A stretch of DNA of 64,000 nucleotides from an uncultured Desulfobacter sp. GTDB taxonomy: Bacteria; Desulfobacterota; Desulfobacteria; Desulfobacterales; Desulfobacteraceae. The translations under genes were made by a program, and so were the position numbers. Shown one piece after another: positions 33,778 through 41,018 of the stretch. Every line of letters begins with the position of its first letter. Position 1 is the stretch's first letter. Location of the stretch: the NCBI RefSeq assembly GCF_963677125.1, contig NZ_OY781882.1, positions 4,486,501-4,550,500 on the forward strand, in the 5' to 3' direction. Below the pieces are notes generated by a model that saw only the letters and a program-made list of their open reading frames with translations, was not told the origin of the DNA and searched no databases.

Positions 33778-33913
33778 GTTTGGATGATAAGGTACCCACC
33801 TGCGGCGTTGTAGAAAAATCTGCCAAAATATAAGATTGGGTCTCACAACCCTCCAAGTTGCTCCGGTTACAAATTTTTCTGCGTCTTGCATCTGTGTAAC
33901 TTATCGTCCAAAC
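33778..33913. repeat. Inverted-repeat element, 136-base copy (copy C)
   Basis: The left end GTTTGGATGATAAGGTACCC and the reverse complement of the right end GTTTGGACGATAAGTTACAC form terminal inverted repeats. The motif CACCTGCGGCGTTG and the right part CTTGCATCTG are shared with copy B (2747-2868), and the arms with copy A (526-581). It starts one base after the LysR stop codon and fills the gap to the convergent pta gene. It has no coding content. Confidence 0.7.
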
Positions 33914-33930
33914 AGGGGGCCGTTCAGGTA

Positions 33931-36042
33931 TTACACCTGATGATTTTTCCAATCCTGCTCGGCGGCTTGGATGGCTGTGATGGCGACGGTGTTGATGATG
34001 TCGGTTACAAGACAGCCTCGGCTTAAGTCATTCACCGGTTTGTTTAAACCCTGCAGGGTGGGTCCGATGGCTACGGCACCCGAAGACCGTTGCACTGCTT
34101 TGTAAGTATTGTTTCCGGTGTTGAGATCCGGAAATATGAAAACTGTGGCTTTGCCGGCCACAGGAGAGTCCGGCATTTTGGTTTTTGCAACATTGGGTTC
34201 TATGGCTGCATCATACTGTATGGGGCCTTCAATGAGCAGGTCCGGGCGCTTTTGCTGGACGATTCTGGTGGCTTCCCTGACTTTGTCAACATCTTTGCCT
34301 TTGCCCGAGGTACCTGTGGAATAAGAGAGCATGGCAATTTTGGGTTCGATGTCAAACATTTGCACTGTTTCCGCCGAAGTAATGGCGATCTCTGCAAGCT
34401 GCTCTGCATTGGGGTCTGGATTGATAGCACAATCCCCATAGGCTAAAACCCTGTGTGGCAGGCACATGAAAAATAATCCGGATACAGGGGTTTTGGGATT
34501 TTTGGCTTTGATGATTTCAAATGAGGGGATAATGGTTGCCGCTGTACTGTGGACGGAACCTGATACCATGCCGTCCACATCACCCATGTGTACCATCATT
34601 GTGCCGAAATAGTTGACATCCGTCACCCGGTCCCGGGCATTTTCAATGGTCATGCCTTTGTGTTTTCTTAAATCGCAATAGATTTCGGCATAATTTTCGA
34701 GCAGTTCCGATTTTTCCGGATTGATAATGTCAAATCCTTCCATGCGCAAGCCAAGCTTCCTGATCTTGTGGCGGATCTTTTTTTCATCACCCAGAAGGGT
34801 GATGCCAACAATTTCACGCCGTAGAATGGTTTCCACGGCACGCAATATCCGCTCTTCATCTCCTTCTGGCAGAACAATCCGTTTTTTGAACATCCGGGCT
34901 TTACGGATGAGTTCGTATTCAAACATTTTGGGTGTCATAATGGTGGCGTCCGTGGTGATGACTTTATCCATCATCCGGTCAATGTCCACGTGCTGTTCAA
35001 ATAGAGCCAGAGCCCGGGTTATTTTTCGGTCGTCGTACGGTGAAATTGAACCCTTGATTTTTTCCACGGCCAAAGCGGTGGGAAATGTGTTTTCTGTGAC
35101 GCTGAGTACGGGTACGGCATCAGGAATGCCTTTGATCAGTTCCCATACCGGTCCTTCGGGTACAAGGCCTCCGGTTAAAATGATGCCGCAAACATTTTCG
35201 ATGGAATCTGAAGATTGGGCAGCCATGCATGCCACGATTACATCGGCCCGGTCTCCCGGGGTGATGATTAGGGTGCCGTGCTCAATTCTGCATAACAGGT
35301 TGGTCAACTGCATGGCTGCAACGGTAAAACCCCGGGCATGGCGATAGAGCTGGTTGCTTCCAATGAGTACTTTTGCGCCCAGTGCACTTGCAACTTCCGC
35401 AACTGTTGGATTGGCCAAGGCTTCTTCCTCGGGAACTGCGTATAGCAGTTGATCGGGGAATAATCCTGTTTTTTTGAAGTAATCTATGATGCCTGGCAGG
35501 TCGGATGGCGCCACCCGGTTGATTATGGTTCCCAGGATATGACACCCTTTGCTCCCCAGGGAGTCTAGGGTCATTCCGGTTAGCGTTGCGGCCTCTTCCA
35601 TGGATTTATTGTGGGCATCAGCAACCAGGAGCACAGGACAGTTCAGGTTTTGTATAATGGTGGCATTGATATCAAATTCCACGCCCGTGGTGGATGATAC
35701 GAAATCTGTTCCTTCGCAAAGGATAAAAGAGCATTTTTGCCTGGCATCATTATATTTTTCGATGATTTTTTCAAGCAGCTCATCTTTTTTGCCGTGGCTT
35801 AGCAGTTGGTCTGCTTCATTCTGGGTGACGCCGTACATGGTGGCATAGGGTCGGTCGAGATGGTATTGACTGGACATCAATTCAATATCCAGATCCCAGG
35901 CATCTTCGGGGTCCTTGGTGATGATGGGTCTAAAAAAGCCTACACGCTCAAGCTTTCGAAAAAGCATTTCCATTACGCCTATGGCAATGGCAGATTTACC
36001 GGCGCCCGCCTGGGTGGCGGTGATATATAAACCGCTTGACAT
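33931..36042 (-). CDS. pta: Phosphate acetyltransferase Pta (long form)
   Basis: This enzyme interconverts acetyl-CoA plus phosphate and acetyl phosphate plus CoA. The 703-residue protein is the long three-part type. It has an N-terminal P-loop dethiobiotin synthetase-like domain (ITATQAGAGKSAIAIG at 7-22), a central DRTGG domain (about 215-330), and the C-terminal catalytic PTA domain from about 375 (KRIVLPEGDEERILRA, later SYSTGTSGKGKDVDKVREA and FIFPDLNTGNNTYKAVQRSS). In acetate-using or acetate-forming sulfate reducers it works with acetate kinase, but no ackA lies nearby. GGAG precedes the ATG. Confidence 0.95.
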   Translation of the reverse strand: MSSGLYITATQAGAGKSAIAIGVMEMLFRKLERVGFFRPIITKDPEDAWDLDIELMSSQYHLDRPYATMYGVTQNEADQLLSHGKKDELLEKIIEKYNDARQKCSFILCEGTDFVSSTTGVEFDINATIIQNLNCPVLLVADAHNKSMEEAATLTGMTLDSLGSKGCHILGTIINRVAPSDLPGIIDYFKKTGLFPDQLLYAVPEEEALANPTVAEVASALGAKVLIGSNQLYRHARGFTVAAMQLTNLLCRIEHGTLIITPGDRADVIVACMAAQSSDSIENVCGIILTGGLVPEGPVWELIKGIPDAVPVLSVTENTFPTALAVEKIKGSISPYDDRKITRALALFEQHVDIDRMMDKVITTDATIMTPKMFEYELIRKARMFKKRIVLPEGDEERILRAVETILRREIVGITLLGDEKKIRHKIRKLGLRMEGFDIINPEKSELLENYAEIYCDLRKHKGMTIENARDRVTDVNYFGTMMVHMGDVDGMVSGSVHSTAATIIPSFEIIKAKNPKTPVSGLFFMCLPHRVLAYGDCAINPDPNAEQLAEIAITSAETVQMFDIEPKIAMLSYSTGTSGKGKDVDKVREATRIVQQKRPDLLIEGPIQYDAAIEPNVAKTKMPDSPVAGKATVFIFPDLNTGNNTYKAVQRSSGAVAIGPTLQGLNKPVNDLSRGCLVTDIINTVAITAIQAAEQDWKNHQV

Positions 36043-36155
36043 TTAAATTTCTCCAAAGACTCTTGTTGTTTTATTTAGATAGAGGGGGAACGTTTTATCG
36101 AAAATGTCGAATACAACAATTATTCAAATAAAAGTATCGGATTGTTTTCTTGCTG

Positions 36156-36761
36156 TCAAGGTGCCTTTGGGGCTCCTTTCTGTTCTGTTGTTGAATCTAA
36201 AAGTATTTGGGCAATGGTTTTTTTTATTTTTCCGGTTTTGCCTGTCAGCTGTCTGAAATTCATTTCTATGACAGCCATCTGCTTATAAAATGGGGTCCGG
36301 TCAAAAGGAATATATGTCAGGCTGTCAAATTTCCCGGCATCACAACCGGGGCCTTTGATGACATTGAATCCAGGTTTATGTAGCTCGTGGGGTAGTCCGT
36401 GCATCCGGCAGATCATGGGTCTAAATTGGTAAAGGCTGCATCTGTCGTTTTTGAGCAAAGGGCAGGGTATTTTCTGGGATGCCGGCGGGTTATGGATTTG
36501 TTGAGTTTTACGGAAGGTTTGATTGCAGTAGTCCCGGCTCAAGGTTAATATCTGATTTTGGTCTTTGCGGGGCAGGGTCTGGAAGCCAAGCTGCAGAAAA
36601 GATACTTCGGCATGGGTGTGGTGGAAAAATAGAGACAGGCAGCAGTTGTCTTCACAGCCGTTGCACTCAAAGCCATATTGTTGCGCAATTTGGTTCCATG
36701 TATTATCCATATCTTGGTAAAGCTGGACGAGAGGGGAAAAAAGTTCCGGGATATGTGTCAT
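36156..36761 (-). CDS. YkgJ-like cysteine-cluster protein
   Basis: A 201-residue protein with the cysteine pattern of the YkgJ family: FECNGCEDNCCLSLF (32-46), then CPLLKNDRCSLYQFRPMICR and MHGLP in place of the usual YP. Like the protein encoded at 30943-31680 it probably binds a metal. The two share only the motif architecture. It begins 24 bases after the dGTPase stop on the same strand and so is probably its operon partner. The function is unknown. No strong ribosome site is visible before ATG 36761. Confidence 0.75.
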   Translation of the reverse strand: MTHIPELFSPLVQLYQDMDNTWNQIAQQYGFECNGCEDNCCLSLFFHHTHAEVSFLQLGFQTLPRKDQNQILTLSRDYCNQTFRKTQQIHNPPASQKIPCPLLKNDRCSLYQFRPMICRMHGLPHELHKPGFNVIKGPGCDAGKFDSLTYIPFDRTPFYKQMAVIEMNFRQLTGKTGKIKKTIAQILLDSTTEQKGAPKAP

Positions 36762-36785
36762 GATAGTCTTTTATGTTCGTTTTTT

Positions 36786-37874
36786 TCAAACCAGTGGGTT
36801 GGGAAAAAACAGACGGGAATAGAGTTTAAGTGCGTATCGGTCTGTCATGGATGCAATGACATCACATACCGAGCGTTTTAGTTTGTTTTTTGTCGAATCC
36901 CATGGGGCCATTTCCATTTTTTCCAACTCTTTTTGCATCTCGTCGGGATTTTCCATGAAATATTGGTAAAGGCCGATAATTACTTTTTTTGCCTTTACAA
37001 ATTCTCCATGAACCGCCGGGGACCGATAAACCATTTCAAAGAGGAATTTTCTTAGGATGGTCATGGCTTCCATGGTCTGTTCCCCCATGCTTAGGATGAA
37101 TTCTCCATTTTGGGGGCCGCTGTTGTAGACCAACTGTTCCATCATTGTGGATGCCCGGGCGGAGTGGGTGGTGCCTAACCTTTTGATGCAGATGCGAGGC
37201 ACCTCATCTTTGGATATGACTTTGCCGCGTAGCGCATCATCAAGGTCGTGGTTCAGGTAGGCAATGATATCGGCCACGCGTACGATCCGACCTTCTATGG
37301 TCGATGCGGTTTCGCCAGGTGTTGCCGGAATGATATTGCCAAATCCCTTGGAGTGTTTAAGAATGCCGTCTCTGACCTGGGTGGTGAGATTCAGGCCTTT
37401 CCCTTTATTTTCCAATACATCCACTACTCTTAAGCTTTGGTCGGAATGGGTGAAATGGGGAGAGTGGGCCTCAATTAGGGCCGTTTCTCCACCATGGCCG
37501 AAGGGTGTATGTCCTAAATCATGTCCAAGGGCAACCGCTTCAGCGAGGTCCTCGTTCAAGCGCATGGCCCGGGCAATATTTCTGGCGGTTTCAGAAACCT
37601 CCAGGGTGTGGGTAAGCCGGGTTCGGTAATGGTCACCTAACGGTGACAGAAAAACCTGGGTTTTGTATTTCAGTCGCCTGAAGGCATTTGAGTATACAAT
37701 TCGGTCTCTGTCAAGCTGAAAGGGGGTTCTAATGTTGCCTGGGGCAACTTCAGGGTGCCGACGCTCTGCGTTGGTGCTTGGGGTGCCGTATCTTGACAGA
37801 AAATTGTGCTCCCGTTGCTGGAAGATTTCCCGGATACTGTGCTTTTGTTCTATTTTTTCGTTTATTGTATTCAT
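36786..37874 (-). CDS. dgt: dGTPase-like HD-domain triphosphohydrolase
   Basis: This is a deoxynucleoside triphosphate triphosphohydrolase of about 362 residues, which removes tripolyphosphate from dGTP or other dNTPs and limits the dNTP pool. The HD-domain metal ligands are visible in TRLTHTLEVSETARNIAR and AVALGHDLGHTPFGHGGE, with the final aspartate in VRVADIIAYLNHDLDD. The N-terminal RTPFQLDRDRIVYSNAFRR is the family signature. I start it at ATG 37874; a TTG immediately before is in frame but less likely, and no clear ribosome site marks either. It is divergent from the deaminase gene. Confidence 0.9.
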   Translation of the reverse strand: MNTINEKIEQKHSIREIFQQREHNFLSRYGTPSTNAERRHPEVAPGNIRTPFQLDRDRIVYSNAFRRLKYKTQVFLSPLGDHYRTRLTHTLEVSETARNIARAMRLNEDLAEAVALGHDLGHTPFGHGGETALIEAHSPHFTHSDQSLRVVDVLENKGKGLNLTTQVRDGILKHSKGFGNIIPATPGETASTIEGRIVRVADIIAYLNHDLDDALRGKVISKDEVPRICIKRLGTTHSARASTMMEQLVYNSGPQNGEFILSMGEQTMEAMTILRKFLFEMVYRSPAVHGEFVKAKKVIIGLYQYFMENPDEMQKELEKMEMAPWDSTKNKLKRSVCDVIASMTDRYALKLYSRLFFPNPLV

Positions 37875-37943
37875 CAAAACTGTATTGAAATAAAATAAAA
37901 ATCAAATTAAATACAGCATTTAATAAAAAAATCAAGGAAAGGA

Positions 37944-38486
37944 GTGCTTTTGGACCACGTGTTTTTTATGGAGCAAGCCCTGGAACAGGCCCGTAACGCC
38001 TTTGATCAAGGGCAGTTCCCTGTTGGGTGTGTTATTGTTCAAGATGATTTAGTGATTGCTTCTGGCGCTAGGGCAGGGACGTCGGGGGATCTGTCTTTCT
38101 TCAGTGAAATTGATCATGCAGAAATACGCGCACTTAAGGCTCTTGAATCCTCAGATGCCCAGTTTAGACCGGAGCGAGCTGTGTTGTATTGTACCATGGA
38201 ACCATGTCTGATGTGCTTTGCTGCAGTTCTGCTGGCCGGTATCCAGACGCTGGTGTTTGCCTATGAAGATGTGATGGGGGGCGGCACTGGTCTGGACAGA
38301 CGGTGTCTTGCCCCCCTATATAAAGATGCGCAAATCACTATTGTCCCCAATGTATTGCGTAAAAAAAGCCTTGATCTTTTTTATAAATTTTTTAATAAAG
38401 ATGCTAATTTATATTGGAAAGCCAGTCTTCTGGAGTCATATACGCTTGATCAATGGCGTAAGTTAGAAGAAAAACCAGAGAGATAA
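37944..38486 (+). CDS. Nucleoside/tRNA deaminase-like protein (cytidine deaminase superfamily)
   Basis: A 178-180 residue zinc-dependent deaminase. The zinc and catalytic residues are His58 and Glu60 in DHAEIRAL, and Cys88 and Cys91 in MEPCLMC. The fold resembles TadA, which converts adenosine to inosine at the tRNA wobble position, but FAYEDVMGGGTGLDRRCLAP differs from classical TadA, so guanine or another base is possible as substrate. The start is unclear. GTG 37944 overlaps the AAGGAAAGGAG ribosome site, so TTG 37950, five bases after it, may be the real start. It precedes infC by about 110 bases. Confidence 0.75.
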   Translation: MLLDHVFFMEQALEQARNAFDQGQFPVGCVIVQDDLVIASGARAGTSGDLSFFSEIDHAEIRALKALESSDAQFRPERAVLYCTMEPCLMCFAAVLLAGIQTLVFAYEDVMGGGTGLDRRCLAPLYKDAQITIVPNVLRKKSLDLFYKFFNKDANLYWKASLLESYTLDQWRKLEEKPER

Positions 38487-38509
38487 TTCAGGGGTAAAAT
38501 AAATAGTTC

Positions 38510-38538
38510 TTGATTTGTATGTATATTATATATATAAT
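38510..38538 (+). promoter_or_regulatory. Candidate promoter of infC operon
   Basis: TTGATT (38510-38515) and TATAAT (38533-38538) are separated by 17 bases. A second TATAAT lies at 38570-38575 without a good -35. If the second one is used, transcription would begin at about 38582, downstream of the GTG codon at 38579. Confidence 0.5.
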
Positions 38539-38599
38539 TCAAAGGTTATGCTTGTTGTATTGACATGATTATAATTTTGTGCTTCGGCGGGAGGTAAAA

Positions 38600-39121
38600 A
38601 TATCTAAGCGAGTTAAGCAAGATCAGACAAGAGTGAATAAGGGGATCAGAGCCTCTGAGGTTCGGGTTATTGGTTCTGACGGTGAACAGATAGGGATTCT
38701 GCCCATAGCGGAAGCGTTACGTGTGGCTGAGGGCGAGGCTTTGGATTTGGTGGAGGTGTCTCCGGATGCCAGGCCTCCTGTCTGCAAAATAATGGATCAT
38801 GGAAAGTATAAGTACGAGCTGACTAAGAAAAAACAGGAAGCCAAAAGGAAGCAGAAAAGTGTCCAGATCAAAGAGATCAAGGTTCGCCCTAAAACAGACG
38901 ATCATGATCTTGCAACCAAGGTCCGGCACATAGAAAAATTTATTTCTAATGGTGATAAGGTCAAGATTACACTTGTTTTCAGGGGGCGTGAGTTTATGCT
39001 CAAAGAGCAGGCTAGTGTTGTTTTGGAAAAAGTGGTGGAAATGACCAAAGAGTTTGCCCAGGTGGAACAGCTTCCTAAGTTTGAAGGGCGAGTCATTACC
39101 ATGCTGCTTGGCCCCAAATAG
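38600..39121 (+). CDS. infC: Translation initiation factor IF-3, apparent AUA start
   Basis: IF-3 prevents premature joining of ribosomal subunits and proofreads start-codon selection. The protein is standard: N-domain NKGIRASEVRVIGSDGEQIG, linker rich in Lys, and C-domain QIKEIKVRPKTDDHDLATKV with KVKITLVFRGRE. No ATG suits the start. A GTG at 38579 has no ribosome site, whereas ATA at 38600 lies five bases after a strong GGGAGG and gives a 173-residue protein of normal length. Rare AUU/AUC/AUA starts in infC are a known autoregulatory device, because IF-3 itself discriminates against them. rpmI and rplT follow as usual. Confidence 0.88.
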   Translation: MSKRVKQDQTRVNKGIRASEVRVIGSDGEQIGILPIAEALRVAEGEALDLVEVSPDARPPVCKIMDHGKYKYELTKKKQEAKRKQKSVQIKEIKVRPKTDDHDLATKVRHIEKFISNGDKVKITLVFRGREFMLKEQASVVLEKVVEMTKEFAQVEQLPKFEGRVITMLLGPK

Positions 39122-39286
39122 GGGTGTGAAAAAGGAAATAAACGCTACGGATTTTGCGCCACAACCAACTTGTTAAGGATATGTGGTGTGCAAAAAAGGA
39201 TGCTTGTTTCTTTAGTCTCTATCGCCGGTCGTCTGCTCTGCTTTTTTTGTGAGAGGGCTTTCCTGCGTTAAAGGGTGTTTATGTGT

Positions 39287-39320
39287 GGTGGTATATCCCG
39301 TATATACCGCCTTTAGTTTT
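39287..39320 (+). promoter_or_regulatory. Hairpin with T-rich tail between infC and rpmI (possible attenuator)
   Basis: GGTGGTATA (39287-39295) pairs with TATACCGCC (39303-39311), nine pairs including one G-T, followed by TTTAGTTTTT. It lies in an unusually long 232-base gap before rpmI. In several bacteria the rpmI-rplT leader is regulated by L20 binding or by attenuation. This could be such a site or simply a weak terminator. Confidence 0.45.
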
Positions 39321-39353
39321 TATAATAGTTTGGAGCCTTTAGGAGGTTTAGTA

Positions 39354-39551
39354 ATGCCAAAAATTAAGACATGCCGTGCGGCTGCCAAGCGGTTTGAAAA
39401 AACCGGTTCAGGTAAGTACAAATTCCGCAAATCCCATGCCAGCCATATTCTGACCAAGAAGACTACAAAACGGAAAAGAAGTCTTCGGCAGCCCCAGATT
39501 GTTGCGGGATCTGATATGAAAGAAGTTCGCCGGATGCTGCCATACGGCTAA
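39354..39551 (+). CDS. rpmI: 50S ribosomal protein L35
   Basis: This is the 65-residue ribosomal protein L35 of the large subunit. MPKIKTCRAAAKRFEKTGSG and the basic stretch FRKSHASHILTKKTTKRKR are diagnostic. The start is fixed by TAGGAGG seven bases upstream of ATG 39354; the same frame is open further upstream but that part is not L35. It is followed by rplT after 82 bases. Confidence 0.97.
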   Translation: MPKIKTCRAAAKRFEKTGSGKYKFRKSHASHILTKKTTKRKRSLRQPQIVAGSDMKEVRRMLPYG

Positions 39552-39633
39552 TTGGGTTTGGCTGTTTTTAATATTGATATGGAAGCCGGTCGATATAATG
39601 ACTGGCGGATGGTGTATAAGGAGTGTAGAAGAA

Positions 39634-39987
39634 ATGAGAGTTAAAAGAGGATTCAAAGCAAGACGGCGCCGCAATAAAGTGCTTAAGCTGGCAAAAGGTT
39701 TCAGGGGTGGGAGAAGCAAGCTTTATAGAACTGCTGCAGATGCAGTGGATAAGGCATTGATGTATGCCTACAGGGATCGCCGGGCAAGAAAAAGAGATTT
39801 TAGAAAGCTGTGGATTGTACGTATTAATGCGGGTGCACGGATGAATGAATTGTCCTATTCCCGGTTCATGAACGGACTGAAGCTTGCCGGCAGTGAGTTG
39901 GATAGAAAAGTCCTGGCTGATTTGGCTGTATCCGATCCCGCGGGATTCTCCCAGCTGGCTTCCCAGGCGTCTGCCAAACTGAACTAA
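39634..39987 (+). CDS. rplT: 50S ribosomal protein L20
   Basis: L20 is an early assembly protein of the large subunit and in many bacteria a repressor of its own operon. The 117 residues are the family's usual length and start MRVKRGFKARRRRNKVLKLA. AAGGAG ten bases upstream supports ATG 39634. The open frame continues upstream without L20 similarity. pheS follows after 21 bases. Confidence 0.97.
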   Translation: MRVKRGFKARRRRNKVLKLAKGFRGGRSKLYRTAADAVDKALMYAYRDRRARKRDFRKLWIVRINAGARMNELSYSRFMNGLKLAGSELDRKVLADLAVSDPAGFSQLASQASAKLN

Positions 39988-40008
39988 ACGCGAATTTTCG
40001 GGGGAACC

Positions 40009-41016
40009 TTGCAAAACAATCTCCAAGACATTGAAAAACAGGCCCTGGAACAAATCGGCGCGGCAGCTTCAAAGGATGCTCTTGAATCGGTTTCCACGCA
40101 TTTTTTGGGCCGTAAGGGATTGCTCACAGCTTTTTTGCGCAATATCCCATCCCTGCCGGTGGATGAGCGTCCTGCTGCGGGTAAAAATGGTAATCTGCTG
40201 AAGGTGAAGCTTGAAAAAGCGGTACGGCAGGCCCAGGTCGGCCTGGACGCCGGTGCGGCAGATGGTGCTGAAGGTATTGATATTACCCTGCCCGGACGTA
40301 TGGTCAAAAAGGGTGCCCTGCACCCCGTTACCCAGGTGATAGACGAGATCTGCGGTATTTTTCTGCGCCTGGGATTTGACATTGCTGAAGGTCCGGAGGT
40401 TGAGACAGATTATTATAACTTTGAGGCGCTTAATATTCCCCCATATCATCCGGCCAGGGATATGCAGGATACCTTCTATGTGTCTGAAAATATAGTTTTG
40501 AGAACCCATACGTCAGGTTCCCAGCCCCGGGTAATGGAAAAAAATGAGCCGCCCGTGCGTATTATTTCACCAGGCAAGGTGTTTCGGTGTGACTCGGATT
40601 TGACCCATACCCCAATGTTCCATCAGGTGGAAGGCCTGATGGTCGATAAAAATATTTCTTTTGGCGATCTTAAAGGGGTACTGACCACGTTTGTTCAGCA
40701 GTTTTTTGATAAGGATACGTCATTGCGGTTCAGGCCCAGTTTCTTTCCGTTTACCGAGCCTAGTGCTGAAGTCGATATTCGCTGTGTTATGTGTAAGGGT
40801 GAAGGTTGTCGGGTGTGTTCCAAGACCGGATGGATTGAGATTTTGGGCGCCGGTATGGTTCACCCGGCTGTGTTTGAGAATGTCGGTTATGATACTCAAA
40901 AGTATACAGGGTTTGCCTTTGGTCTTGGTATGGAACGGGTTGCCATGCTCAAATACGGAATTGATGATATCAGAAAATATTTCGAAAACGATATGCGTTT
41001 TCTAGGGCAGTTCTAA
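40009..41016 (+). CDS. pheS: Phenylalanyl-tRNA synthetase alpha subunit
   Basis: This is the catalytic subunit of the alpha2-beta2 enzyme that charges tRNA-Phe. Of its 335 residues the N-terminal coiled coil covers about 1-80, and class II motifs 2 and 3 are visible (KVFRCDSDLTHTPMFHQVEG and AFGLGMERVAML). CVMCKGEGCRVCSKTGW near 262 is a cysteine-rich insert found in many bacterial PheS. The start codon is TTG, placed after GGGGGAA. pheT starts two bases after the stop, so the subunits are translationally coupled. Confidence 0.96.
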   Translation: MQNNLQDIEKQALEQIGAAASKDALESVSTHFLGRKGLLTAFLRNIPSLPVDERPAAGKNGNLLKVKLEKAVRQAQVGLDAGAADGAEGIDITLPGRMVKKGALHPVTQVIDEICGIFLRLGFDIAEGPEVETDYYNFEALNIPPYHPARDMQDTFYVSENIVLRTHTSGSQPRVMEKNEPPVRIISPGKVFRCDSDLTHTPMFHQVEGLMVDKNISFGDLKGVLTTFVQQFFDKDTSLRFRPSFFPFTEPSAEVDIRCVMCKGEGCRVCSKTGWIEILGAGMVHPAVFENVGYDTQKYTGFAFGLGMERVAMLKYGIDDIRKYFENDMRFLGQF

Positions 41017-41018
41017 TT

